A stretch of DNA of 12,193 nucleotides from Comamonadaceae bacterium (GCA_947452325.1 CANGCZ010000029.1:1-12193); one strand, 5' to 3'. Counted from the first letter of the stretch, positions 1 to 7,099 are shown. Numbers and translations are program-made. Notes: generated from the letters alone by a model not told the origin.

Positions 1-2414
1 CCTTTTTGCAGGTCACCGTAATAAGTGGCGGTGGCGTCCAACGGGTCTGCCACGTCATTGGCGGTCATGGTCATGCTGCCGATGAAAAAACCTTCCGGCA
101 CGGCGCCTGTGGCAACTTCTTCGGTCAGCACCAGCGCGCCCTGGTCCATTTTCAAGGTCAGGTTGTCGGCGCCTGCCAGACCGGCGGCACCGGCTTCAGT
201 GCGGATGGCAGCTTGTAAATCAGTGATGAACAAAGCCATGTCGTCCGGCTTGCTCGGGTCGAATGTGGTGAAGGTGGTAGAGCCTGTGACACCGGTGTTG
301 AGGCTGGGAAAATTGTCCGCCGTCATGGAGACACTGAATGGCACGGCAATATTGCTGCCGGCCGGGGTGATGGACAAGTCCAACGATTTGAAATGGCTGA
401 TCAAGCTTTCTTTCAAATCGCCTTTGCCGAAAGCCTTGGCGGCAAAGGCCAGGTCTTTGAGCTTGATGGTCGAGGCATTGTCCACCGTGACGGGAGCCAC
501 CGGCAAGGGTTCGGCACCGGTGGTACGCACCGTCACGCTGACAGCGCTGATGGCGTGACCGCCTGCGTCTTTCACCACCAAGCTGGTGGGAGCCCAGGGA
601 TCGACCGTCACGCTGACTTTGCCGATATCAAAATCAGACCAACGCGCCACTGACAAAGCGCTTTGCACTTTGGCTTGGATTTTTTGCGCGAAGCTGTCGA
701 GCTGGCTCGGATCTATATCGCTCAAATCAACGTTGATGGTCGGCACATTGCCGATGTCCAGCGCAAAGTTGGAGTAATCGCCTTTTTTGTAGGTGTTGTC
801 CAGGCCGGTCAGGGTTTTGGAGTTTTCAACATCATTCGGCGAACCGGTGCTGATGGCGCTCAGTGCAAAACTGGAAATAGCGTGGTTGTTCGCGTCGGTG
901 ACACGTATTTCATTGCCGTTTTGCAGATTGACCGTGACTTTGGAAGCGGCGTCATCTGTATAGCCCAGTTCTGTTTTTAAGTCGTCCTGGATTTTGGATT
1001 GCAGTGCAGTCACCAGATCGTTCAAGGGTTTGGGGCTAAGTGATGAACCCAGGCTGACCTTGCCGGCCAAACGCTGACCGCCAATCATCATGGAATAGCC
1101 TTTGAACTCGCCGGGCTCGGGTGGATCCTGGGTGAAGGTCACGTTGGAAAGCACGCTGCTGCTGCCTTTGAGCTGGCTGTTGATTTTGTCTATCACCTGC
1201 TCGTAAGTCATGTTGTTGTCATCCAACTGAATCGTGCGGCTTTGTGTCAAGGTGCCGTCACCCAAGCTGGAGGTGATCTGAAAACTTTGCTGCGACTTGA
1301 AGTTGAATAAGCGCTCGTCACCGAATTTGCGGTTGATCACATTCGTCAATTCTTTGGCGATTTGCACGCCGTTGAGCACCAAGTCGTTTTGGCCGTTTTT
1401 CAAACCCGCCAGATGTTCCAAACCAATGCTGACCGGCGTGCCTGAACCATCGATGTCTATGCTGAACAAATCTTTCAAATCGTTCTTGCTCAGATTGGTG
1501 AAATCAATGCCGCCCAGACTGCTCAGGCCGGGTGCGTTACCGCCAGTCACCATAGCCGCCACCGAGGTGCGCAAATCTTTCAAATCGTTGAGTGAAAACT
1601 TGGCGGTCTTGGAGTTGGTCAACAAGTCAGCCACTTCACTCTCAGGCTTTAAATCACCGTATTTATTGACATACATGGGCTGGCCTTGGGTATCGGTCGC
1701 TTGTTGCAGCGAAGCCGCCACCAGCGTGTCACCGACATACACATAGGTCTGCCATTTGTTGTTCGGGTCGGCCTGACTCGCGTTTTGTGTTTTGGCGTAA
1801 TACACCGTGGCCAGGTAGCCGTTACCGCCCTTGTCATACACGGTCAAGGCGGTGCTTTTGTTATAGGTAGACGGGTCGTTGCGGTTGAACGCTTTGGTCA
1901 TGACCTGCGCATCTGCAGGAAAGTTCAAACCCAGTTGCACCAGCGAAGTTTCTTTGGCCATGCCCACTGTCTTTTGCGGAATGGTCAACACGTTCATGTC
2001 ACTCAAATTAGCTTTACCGGTCGAGTCCACCGACGCCGCCATCAAACGCTGTCCGGCCGAGTTCACCACGTTGTACTGGTCGTTCATCATGAACGCGCCG
2101 TTACGCGTGAAAATATCCTGAAAGCCGTCGGCCGATTTCAAAGGGAAGAAACCGTCGCCGGAAATTGCCAAGTCCAAGGTATTGGCAGAGAAGTTCAGGT
2201 TACCCTGACCGAATTCCTGCGTCACCCGTTTCAAAGACACACCTTGACCGATGGTAGACGTCGCTTTTTGCAGCGGCGAGGTCGCAAAAATGTCACCGAA
2301 GTCAGCGCGGCTGCGCTTGAAACCCACGGTACTCGCGTTGGCAATGTTGTTCGATGTCACGCCCAATTGCGCTGTCGCTGCATTCAAGCCGGTGAGTGAG
2401 GTAAAAAATGACAT
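1..2414 (-). CDS. flgE: Flagellar hook protein FlgE, oversized, 3' end cut by window edge
   Basis: Builds the universal-joint hook outside the outer membrane; exported by the flagellar type III system. The reading frame is open from ATG at 2414 to the left edge: 804 complete codons, no stop. Start is supported by GGAG seven bases upstream. The N-terminus is a textbook flagellar rod/hook motif (TSNNIANASTVGFKRS, residues about 20-35), followed by FGQGNLNFSANTLDLAISGDGFF. Around residues 178-220 a hook-type D2 region reads NDPSTYNKSTALTVYD and later KWQTYVYVGD. From about residue 440 to 772 lie three similar modules, each with a beta-strand, an amphipathic helix and an 'HAIS'-like or 'LVLT'-like strand, resembling flagellin/hook IN motifs. 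The conserved C-terminal basal-body domain is not in the window. Classical enteric FlgE is about 400 residues, so this belongs with the large-hook variants known from Campylobacter and Helicobacter. It is the last visible gene of flgBCDE, 32 bases after flgD. Confidence 0.95.
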   Translation of the reverse strand, partial: MSFFTSLTGLNAATAQLGVTSNNIANASTVGFKRSRADFGDIFATSPLQKATSTIGQGVSLKRVTQEFGQGNLNFSANTLDLAISGDGFFPLKSADGFQDIFTRNGAFMMNDQYNVVNSAGQRLMAASVDSTGKANLSDMNVLTIPQKTVGMAKETSLVQLGLNFPADAQVMTKAFNRNDPSTYNKSTALTVYDKGGNGYLATVYYAKTQNASQADPNNKWQTYVYVGDTLVAASLQQATDTQGQPMYVNKYGDLKPESEVADLLTNSKTAKFSLNDLKDLRTSVAAMVTGGNAPGLSSLGGIDFTNLSKNDLKDLFSIDIDGSGTPVSIGLEHLAGLKNGQNDLVLNGVQIAKELTNVINRKFGDERLFNFKSQQSFQITSSLGDGTLTQSRTIQLDDNNMTYEQVIDKINSQLKGSSSVLSNVTFTQDPPEPGEFKGYSMMIGGQRLAGKVSLGSSLSPKPLNDLVTALQSKIQDDLKTELGYTDDAASKVTVNLQNGNEIRVTDANNHAISSFALSAISTGSPNDVENSKTLTGLDNTYKKGDYSNFALDIGNVPTINVDLSDIDPSQLDSFAQKIQAKVQSALSVARWSDFDIGKVSVTVDPWAPTSLVVKDAGGHAISAVSVTVRTTGAEPLPVAPVTVDNASTIKLKDLAFAAKAFGKGDLKESLISHFKSLDLSITPAGSNIAVPFSVSMTADNFPSLNTGVTGSTTFTTFDPSKPDDMALFITDLQAAIRTEAGAAGLAGADNLTLKMDQGALVLTEEVATGAVPEGFFIGSMTMTANDVADPLDATATYYGDLQK
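526..1100 (-). repeat. Tandem hook-domain repeats inside flgE (modules 1 and 2)
   Basis: Two consecutive protein-level modules within FlgE, roughly residues 440-521 (853-1100) and 547-630 (526-778). Both run: short hydrophobic strand (GYSMMIGG / SNFALDIGN), a helix (LNDLVTALQSKIQDDL / LDSFAQKIQAKVQSAL), strand KVTVNLQ / KVSVTVD, then VTDANNHAISSFALSAI / VKDAGGHAISAVSVTV. The similarity is at amino-acid level and I did not see matching long DNA runs, so the duplication looks old. A weaker third copy is near residues 702-772 (about 100-311), with DDMALFITDLQAAIRTEAG followed by LTLKMDQGALVLTEE. The pattern resembles the flagellin hook IN motif family; that assignment is inference. Confidence 0.6.
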
Positions 2415-2446
2415 GTGTTGACTCCGTTATGTGCTTTGATCAGTGA

Positions 2447-3142
2447 TTAATAAGCGATGCGCTTGACGTCGGCCATGTTGACGCTCTTGCCGCCATCGAC
2501 TTCCAAAATCCAGGCGTTGTCGGCGGTACCGGCGTTGGACACGCTGCGTACCGTGGCCAGTGAATTGACCGTAGGTTGAATGGCTTTGCCCATGCTGCTG
2601 GCCAGCACTTGCGTGGTGTACGTGCCGTCGGGCATAGGTGCGCCGGCGTCACTCAAGCCATCCCAGCTGAGCTTCATGGTGCCAATGGGCTGGGCACCGA
2701 ATATTTGTTTACGCACCTGCTGGCCCTGGTCGTTAAAGACCAGCATTTGCACGCCGTCTGCACCTGTGGGCAGGTCCACATTGGCTTCCACCGGCTGGCC
2801 GCCGAGCAATGTCAGCGGGCCATTGGGCACCGCCACACGGCGGCCGATGAGCGCCGCACCTGCAAGCATCTTGTCGCCATCCAGGCTCTTGACCATGGTT
2901 TCCATGCTGGTTTTCATGGCGGTGGTGGCTTCAAGTTGTGAGAACTGCGCGAGCTGAGCCACAAAGGCCTCGTTCTTCACCGGATCCAAGGGATTCTGGT
3001 TTTTCAACTGCGTTGTGAACAAGGTCAGAAACGCGCCCTGGTCCATGGCGTTGTTGGTGGCCTTGACCTTGTTTTTGGCGACGTAGTCTTCGTAGCTGAC
3101 GATGCCGTTGGGCAAAGGGGCTTTGGCTGCTGTGGTTGTCAT
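2447..3142 (-). CDS. flgD: Hook-capping scaffold protein FlgD
   Basis: FlgD forms the temporary cap under which FlgE subunits assemble; it is a type III export substrate. The protein has 231 residues, usual for the family. The conserved N-terminal block is present: DQGAFLTLFTTQLKNQNPLDPVKNEAFVAQLAQFSQLEATTAM (residues about 34-76), the diagnostic FlgD signature. The C-terminal half has the Ig/tudor-like pattern, including LSWDGLSDAGAPMPDGTYTTQVLA, the FlgD equivalent of 'WDG.d..G...pdG.Y'. Between flgC (19 bases upstream) and flgE (32 bases downstream), so it is co-transcribed with them. Confidence 0.96.
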   Translation of the reverse strand: MTTTAAKAPLPNGIVSYEDYVAKNKVKATNNAMDQGAFLTLFTTQLKNQNPLDPVKNEAFVAQLAQFSQLEATTAMKTSMETMVKSLDGDKMLAGAALIGRRVAVPNGPLTLLGGQPVEANVDLPTGADGVQMLVFNDQGQQVRKQIFGAQPIGTMKLSWDGLSDAGAPMPDGTYTTQVLASSMGKAIQPTVNSLATVRSVSNAGTADNAWILEVDGGKSVNMADVKRIAY

Positions 3143-3161
3143 CTCAAGCTTCTTTCAAAAA

Positions 3162-3590
3162 TCAGGATTTGGTGATTTCAAGGGTTCGCAACATCAGTTG
3201 ACGTGCGGTGTTCACCACTTCAACGTTGTTCTGGTAAGAGCGTGAAGCGGCCATCATTTCGACCATTTCCTGCATTTCATTCACGTTAGACAAATACACG
3301 TAGCCCTTTTCATCCGCAGACGGATTGCCCGGGTCGTACAAGCTGCGTATCGGTGTCGGGTCGTCCACCACCTGGTCGACTTTCACGCCGCCCTGGTAAG
3401 GAAAGCCTGCATTGGTGAATTCGTCTTTGACCAAGGCTTTGAAGACGGGCCGTTTGGCGCGAAAGGCTTCGCCCTCGGTTTTCGCCACCGTCGAGGCGTT
3501 GGCCAAGTTGGAGGCAGTGGTGTTCATGCGCACCAGCTGCGAGTTCAGGGCGGTGCCGGCGATGCCGAACACACTGTCAAGGGTTCTCAT
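3162..3590 (-). CDS. flgC: Flagellar proximal rod protein FlgC
   Basis: FlgC is one of the proximal rod subunits that cross the periplasm between the MS ring and the distal rod. Length is 142 residues, close to the usual size. The N-terminal rod motif is visible (LVRMNTTASNLANASTVA, residues about 20-37), and the C-terminal basal-body motif reads SNVNEMQEMVEMMAASRSYQNNVEVVNTARQLMLRTLEI (about 101-139). The start ATG at 3590 has a GGGAG that overlaps the last codons of flgB, showing tight coupling between flgB and flgC. Confidence 0.97.
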   Translation of the reverse strand: MRTLDSVFGIAGTALNSQLVRMNTTASNLANASTVAKTEGEAFRAKRPVFKALVKDEFTNAGFPYQGGVKVDQVVDDPTPIRSLYDPGNPSADEKGYVYLSNVNEMQEMVEMMAASRSYQNNVEVVNTARQLMLRTLEITKS

Positions 3591-3596
3591 GGCTTA

Positions 3597-3980
3597 TCAC
3601 TCCCCTTTCAAGGCTTTGCGGATACCGCCTATGCGGTTTTCCAGAAAATTCAAGGTGGTCTGGTAATCAGCCGCGGCCTGACCGAACTGGGCCTGCTCGA
3701 CGCTGATCTCTACCGTGTTGCCGTCAAACGAACTGTTGAACGGCACGCGAAAGCGTTTGCCGTCATCGGGTTGTTCTTCCAGTGCGGCGTAATGTTTGGC
3801 ATGGGTCGCCGATATGTATTCACGGCTGGTTTCCTTGAGCATGGCTTTGAAGTCCAGCTCTTCGGCTTTGTAATTAGGGGTATCGGCGTTGGCGATATTG
3901 CGTGACAACACTTCCAGGCGCTGACTGCGCACACCCAAAGCCCGTTCGCTGATGCCTAAGGCTCCACTTAATATATCCAT
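3597..3980 (-). CDS. flgB: Flagellar proximal rod protein FlgB
   Basis: FlgB is a proximal rod subunit next to the MS ring and export gate. It has 127 residues, near the family norm. The rod motif is LEVLSRNIANADTPNYKAEELDFKAML (residues about 22-48), including the NIANADTPNYKA signature typical of FlgB. The C-terminus ends in a helical region (DYQTTLNFLENRIGGIRKALKG). First gene of flgBCDE; the start ATG at 3980 has GGAG a few bases upstream. A near-perfect sigma54 promoter lies about 78 bases upstream of the start. Confidence 0.97.
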   Translation of the reverse strand: MDILSGALGISERALGVRSQRLEVLSRNIANADTPNYKAEELDFKAMLKETSREYISATHAKHYAALEEQPDDGKRFRVPFNSSFDGNTVEISVEQAQFGQAAADYQTTLNFLENRIGGIRKALKGE

Positions 3981-4057
3981 CGCACATCTCCACGGTTGTT
4001 GTTAACGCCGTTTTCACGACACCTGGCGCTCAAGTTGAGACACCTCCGGTCGATATG

Positions 4058-4073
4058 TGCAAAATGCGTGCCA
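4058..4073 (-). promoter_or_regulatory. Sigma54 (-24/-12) promoter for flgBCDE
   Basis: On the minus strand the bases read TGGCACGCATTTTGCA. This matches the RpoN consensus TGGCACG-N4-TTGCA at every defined position, with GG and GC separated by ten bases. The predicted start is near 4047, giving a leader of about 67 bases before the flgB ATG. It is in the 183-base gap between flgB and the transglycosylase gene, correctly oriented. Transcription would need a sigma54 activator, and one is encoded at the right edge of this window. Confidence 0.88.
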
Positions 4074-4163
4074 CTCACTGACTGTCAAACTTTTTGTTGT
4101 CGGTGGTGAGTGACAGCGGCAATACTTCACCGTCTTGCTTCACGCTTGGCAAGTGCTTGCCGC

Positions 4164-5336
4164 TTACCTGACGTAATCCTGGTTCAAATAGGCGCCAATG
4201 CGCAAAGCCTGAGCGCGGCTGACCGCGTTAGACGGTGTCGGCAATGCTGTCGGCACCGTGTTGTTTTGCGCCACGGTCGCGGCAACGCTGGCGGGGGCGT
4301 GCCTGCCCAAACGCTCAAGCGCGTTTTGATACAGGCCTTGCATGATGGAGTTGCGGGTGATGGGCGCGGATTTGTCGCGGTTCACATACAAATGCGGCGC
4401 TTGGCTGCCCGCGATATTCAAATTGGCATCCGGCGCTTTTTCGCGGCGCGCTGACGGCGTGAGCACGGTCAGGTACAAATCGTCCAGGCTGGTCGGGCCG
4501 CCGCTGCGCAAACCGGTCTCGTCAAAGTACTTGGACACCATGTCTAATTGTTCTAAGACACTGTGGCCCAGAATCGCCTTGGGGTTGCTGCCGAAACCGG
4601 CACTGGCGGCACCCCGGTCCGGGCCGTCGCAAAACTGAATGATGCCGTGACAGCGGTTGTTGGTGGCTTTGGGGTTCATGCCGTCGCTTTCCATCAGCGT
4701 CAGGCGGGCGAAGTCGTCCGGCGCAAACTGGTAAGTGCGCGACATGGTCAAAATCTTGTCATACACCTGCTGACGTTCCTCGGCCGGGATAAACCCCTTG
4801 GCCACCGCACGGTCCAGGGTTTTTTGCAGCACCACATGATTGGCCGAGGCGTTGGCTGCGCTTTGGCGCATGATGGACACCGCCTTGGGGTGTACCGCCG
4901 TGTTCAGCGACAAAGCGGTTTGAGCCGGCGCCTGGCCGGCAGACGGCGCCTGCGTGGTGCCGTTGGTGTTGAGCACCGACAGGTTCAAGCGCTGACCGGG
5001 AAAAATGCGGTCCGGGTTGCTGATGCCGTTGGCGCGCGCCACATCTTGCGCCAGCCGGGTGGCTTCGTTGTGCGACACCGGGCGGCCTGCGGCCTGCATT
5101 TCCCGTTTGACGATGCCACTCAAGGTGTCGCCGTCTTGCACCGCCACACTGGGCACCTGCGGGTTCAATATCGTCGATGAATTGACACCGCTCTTGCTTT
5201 GCAGTTGCGCCAGGGTTTGGGCAAAGCCGGTCCGAAACGCATTGGCTTCCACCGTTTGCTTGGCATTCAAAGATGCAGTATTAGGAAGAACAAACCCCGT
5301 TTTAACGACTGCTTTGGAATCTATATTGAAGTTCAT
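4164..5336 (-). CDS. LysM-lytic transglycosylase, probable flagellar wall-opening enzyme
   Basis: Predicted peptidoglycan lytic transglycosylase of 390 residues with an N-terminal LysM domain. LysM spans about residues 67-120 (VQDGDTLSGIV ... NGISNPDRIFPGQRLNL). The catalytic-like domain spans about 195-330: LTLMESDGMNPKATNNRCHGIIQF, where the E of MESDG fits the GH23 catalytic glutamate and GIIQF fits the family's 'G..Q' motif. Two cysteines (NNRCHGIIQFC) could form a disulfide. There is no Sec signal peptide, unlike most LysM enzymes. Its place between flgA and flgB suggests it does the wall-clearing job of the FlgJ C-terminal domain, perhaps exported by the flagellar system; that is inference. 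The ATG at 5336 is preferred: a longer frame to 5519 exists, but its added residues do not look like a signal peptide, cover flgA's leader, and start upstream of the predicted promoter. The ribosome site is weak. Confidence 0.78.
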   Translation of the reverse strand: MNFNIDSKAVVKTGFVLPNTASLNAKQTVEANAFRTGFAQTLAQLQSKSGVNSSTILNPQVPSVAVQDGDTLSGIVKREMQAAGRPVSHNEATRLAQDVARANGISNPDRIFPGQRLNLSVLNTNGTTQAPSAGQAPAQTALSLNTAVHPKAVSIMRQSAANASANHVVLQKTLDRAVAKGFIPAEERQQVYDKILTMSRTYQFAPDDFARLTLMESDGMNPKATNNRCHGIIQFCDGPDRGAASAGFGSNPKAILGHSVLEQLDMVSKYFDETGLRSGGPTSLDDLYLTVLTPSARREKAPDANLNIAGSQAPHLYVNRDKSAPITRNSIMQGLYQNALERLGRHAPASVAATVAQNNTVPTALPTPSNAVSRAQALRIGAYLNQDYVR

Positions 5337-5364
5337 CTGGCACTCTGCGCGTTGAAAAAATGGT

Positions 5365-5380
5365 TGGCATCGAAATTGCA
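5365..5380 (+). promoter_or_regulatory. Sigma54 promoter for flgA
   Basis: Reads TGGCATCGAAATTGCA, matching TGGCACG-N4-TTGCA with the invariant GG and GC ten bases apart; two substitutions occur at weaker -24 positions. Predicted start is near 5392, about 51 bases before the flgA ATG. It lies in the short region shared with the divergent transglycosylase gene. Confidence 0.75.
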
Positions 5381-5437
5381 TCGGGTATGGCACTGACGCC
5401 AAAAACGTCAAAACTTTCACACCCTTGGAGACCATCT

Positions 5438-5453
5438 TGCAAATGCTGTGCCG
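5438..5453 (-). promoter_or_regulatory. Sigma54 promoter for the transglycosylase gene, overlapping the flgA start
   Basis: On the minus strand the bases read CGGCACAGCATTTGCA, with GG and GC correctly spaced and both GGCAC and TTTGCA elements intact. Predicted start is near 5426, about 90 bases before the ATG at 5336. The element covers the flgA start codon and its first codons, so it is embedded in coding sequence on the other strand. It faces the flgA promoter at 5365-5380. Confidence 0.68.
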
Positions 5454-6216
5454 AACTTCAAAAACAGGTAAATACACCGGCTTGATCGCTTTGGGCTGCG
5501 CGGCCATGCTGCTGGCCACGCCATGGCGTCAGGCCGATGCGCAAAACGCCCCGCCCGTCAGCCCCGGCTGGCCAACGCTGGAACAAGGTGCCCGTCAATT
5601 CATCATGGACACCTACAAACTCGAATCACCGCTGGTGAGTATCCTGCCCATGGACAGCCGCATCAAAATCGAAACCTGCGCCCAGGACATCGTCTTTGAC
5701 CAGCCCTATGGCAACAAGCAAAGCGTGCGTGCGCGCTGCGCCCAACCGGTGTGGCAGCATTTTGTGATGGTGCAGATCAAAACCGGCATTGGCGCCCAAC
5801 TGGCCACCGCCACCCAAACCAATACCGTGCTCAAACAGGTCTGGGTTTCGACACAACCGATCAAGCGCGGCACCCTGGTGCAGCCCGGCATGTTCAAAAC
5901 CACCGAAATCAGCGTGCCCGCGCATGAAACCCGGTTTGTCAGTGACGAACGCGAACTCACCAACACCGAATTGCTGCGCGACTTGCCCGTCAACACCCCG
6001 ATCAAAATGCAAGACTTGAAACAAGCGGCCATGGTCAAACGCGGCCAGCAAGTCATCGTCTCGGTCGGCGGCGAAGGCAAAGGCTTTTTGATCACCGTCA
6101 AAGCCGAAGCCCAGCAAGACGGTTTGCTCGGCGAGCAAATCCGCTTGAAAAACCCGGAGTCGGGCCGATCATTGAGTGCGGTGGTCACGGGTTTGAACAT
6201 GGCCAAAGGGCTGTGA
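5443..6216 (+). CDS. flgA: Flagellar P-ring assembly chaperone FlgA
   Basis: FlgA is a periplasmic chaperone needed to polymerise FlgI into the P ring. From ATG at 5443 the protein has 257 residues. A Sec signal peptide is clear: basic n-region (CRTSKTGK), hydrophobic stretch GLIALGCAAMLLA, and a likely ADA cleavage site before QN. The C-terminal half holds the SAF-type domain: VWVSTQPIKRGTLVQPGMFKTTEI, then LLRDLPVNTPIKMQDLKQAAMVKRGQQVIVSV and a final GLLGEQIRLKNPESGRSLSAVVTG, the standard FlgA ending. Start choice: TTG at 5425, TTG at 5437 and ATG at 5443 are in frame. GGAG at 5427-5430 would suit TTG 5437 best by spacing, but ATG is the conventional choice; all keep the signal peptide. First gene of flgA-flgM-flgN. 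Confidence 0.94.
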   Translation: MLCRTSKTGKYTGLIALGCAAMLLATPWRQADAQNAPPVSPGWPTLEQGARQFIMDTYKLESPLVSILPMDSRIKIETCAQDIVFDQPYGNKQSVRARCAQPVWQHFVMVQIKTGIGAQLATATQTNTVLKQVWVSTQPIKRGTLVQPGMFKTTEISVPAHETRFVSDERELTNTELLRDLPVNTPIKMQDLKQAAMVKRGQQVIVSVGGEGKGFLITVKAEAQQDGLLGEQIRLKNPESGRSLSAVVTGLNMAKGL

Positions 6217-6224
6217 AAGAGTAA

Positions 6225-6248
6225 TAAATGACTCATTTACACTTTTTT
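6225..6248 (+). terminator. AT-rich dyad plus T-run after flgA, weak terminator candidate
   Basis: TAAATG and CATTTA form a perfect six-base inverted repeat around ACT (6225-6239), followed shortly by a six-base T-run ending near 6248. Located just after the flgA stop and before the sigma28 promoter of flgM, where partial termination would make sense. The stem is AT-rich, so strength would be low; it may instead be a protein-binding dyad. Confidence 0.3.
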
Positions 6249-6270
6249 CAAGATTTTTCAGTGATTTCCC

Positions 6271-6297
6271 TCAAGTTCAAGGAAGTCGAGTCGATAC
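6271..6297 (+). promoter_or_regulatory. Sigma28 (FliA) promoter for flgM-flgN
   Basis: TCAAGTTC, then 11 bases, then GTCGATAC. The FliA consensus is TAAAGTTT-N11-GCCGATAA, so six of eight bases agree in each half and the spacing is exact. Predicted start is near 6304, about 45 bases before the flgM ATG. A sigma28-driven flgM is the classical feedback arrangement. Confidence 0.72.
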
Positions 6298-6348
6298 AGT
6301 CGATGTCATGCCATAAGTTTTGTGGTTCCAAGTTAACAAGGATTCAAC

Positions 6349-6666
6349 ATGTCTGATCCCATCTCTAACAACGCAGCACGGATTTCCAGCTCCAACTCGG
6401 CCAGCCGTACCACGCTGGACAAGTTGAACAAAAAACCCGTCGCGGTCAAATCCGATTCAGCCAGCGAAACCAAAGCGTCCGCCCGGTCGCAAGGAAGCGA
6501 TACTGTGAACCTCAGCAACGTCAAAGACCGTATCGATGCCCAGCCTGACTTCGACCGTGCCAAGGTCGAGTCGATCAAAGCTGCGCTGCAGCAAGGCAAT
6601 TACCCAGTCAGCCCGCGTCGCATTGCCGAAAACTTTGTGTCGCTGGAAAAAATGATCCAAGGCTGA
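6349..6666 (+). CDS. flgM: Anti-sigma28 factor FlgM
   Basis: FlgM binds FliA (sigma28) and holds late flagellar genes off until it is secreted through the completed hook-basal body. The protein has 105 residues, the usual size. The N-terminal half is polar and low in complexity (SNNAARISSSNSASRTT), as expected of the disordered, exported part. The C-terminal half carries the sigma-binding region: DTVNLSN, then PDFDRAKVESIKAALQQGNYPVSPRRIAENFVSLEKMI, very typical of FlgM. AAGGA precedes the ATG with good spacing. flgN follows 10 bases after the stop. Confidence 0.95.
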   Translation: MSDPISNNAARISSSNSASRTTLDKLNKKPVAVKSDSASETKASARSQGSDTVNLSNVKDRIDAQPDFDRAKVESIKAALQQGNYPVSPRRIAENFVSLEKMIQG

Positions 6667-6676
6667 GGCACACACC

Positions 6677-7099
6677 ATGAGCGAAAACGCCTTGCTGGAT
6701 GACACCGGTACGCTGGAACAAGCCGACGCTTTGGTCGAGCAGTTGGCGGATTTGCTCGAACGTGAGTTCGAAGCCTTGAAGGTTCAGGACCTGGATCAAT
6801 TTGAAATCCTGCTCAGCGGCAAAAACCATTTGCTGTCTGAATTGACCCGGCTCACCGGCGTGACGCAATTGGCCGACGCCGACAAACTGGGCGAGCACTG
6901 GAACGATTTCCGCACGCGCATGCTGGCCTGCCGCGACATGCACAGGCGCAATGAAATCCTCATCATGCGCAAACTCGACGCCATCCGTGGCGCGCTCGAG
7001 AGCTTGAATGTGCACGAACCGGCCAGCCCGGTCGAGGTGTATGACCGCTTAGGTCAAATCAAACGCATACGCCGTTTAAGAAGCTTTACCGAAGTTTGA
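6677..7099 (+). CDS. flgN: Flagellar export chaperone FlgN
   Basis: FlgN is a cytoplasmic chaperone for the hook-filament junction proteins FlgK and FlgL. It has 140 residues and is almost all helical, with heptad-like stretches (ADALVEQLADLLEREFEALKVQDLDQFEILLSGKNHLLSELTRL, residues about 15-58) characteristic of the family. The ATG at 6677 has GAGG upstream overlapping the flgM stop region, so translation is likely coupled with flgM. Its last 24 bases overlap, tail to tail, the end of the FlhB-like gene on the other strand, leaving no room for a separate terminator there. Confidence 0.9.
   Translation: MSENALLDDTGTLEQADALVEQLADLLEREFEALKVQDLDQFEILLSGKNHLLSELTRLTGVTQLADADKLGEHWNDFRTRMLACRDMHRRNEILIMRKLDAIRGALESLNVHEPASPVEVYDRLGQIKRIRRLRSFTEV

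Noticed and set aside
1686..2399. Open plus-strand frame of 237 codons antisense to flgE
   Set aside because: It mirrors the clear FlgE frame, is rich in His/Arg/Gly as expected of antisense translation, and resembles no protein I know. The other plus-strand frames at 25-558 and 1297-1746 fall for the same reason.
4148..4161. GGCAAG/CTTGCC dyad just after the transglycosylase stop, as a terminator
   Set aside because: The stem is short and no T-run follows on the minus strand.
4563..5180. Plus-strand frame of 205 codons antisense to the transglycosylase gene
   Set aside because: Composition is typical of a shadow frame, and the opposite strand has recognisable LysM and transglycosylase motifs.
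5388..5403. TGGCACTGACGCCAAA as a second sigma54 promoter for flgA
   Set aside because: It has a good -24 half, but the required GC at -12 is absent at the correct spacing.
5337..5519. Longer start for the transglycosylase at 5519
   Set aside because: The added 61 residues cover flgA's leader and signal peptide on the other strand, show no signal peptide or domain, and begin upstream of the predicted promoter start.
5626..6138. Minus-strand frame of 170 codons antisense to flgA
   Set aside because: FlgA on the plus strand is unmistakable; this frame has no ribosome site or family features.
6285..6305. Three GTCGA repeats upstream of flgM as an operator
   Set aside because: One copy is the -10 of the sigma28 promoter itself, and five-base repeats this short can occur by chance.
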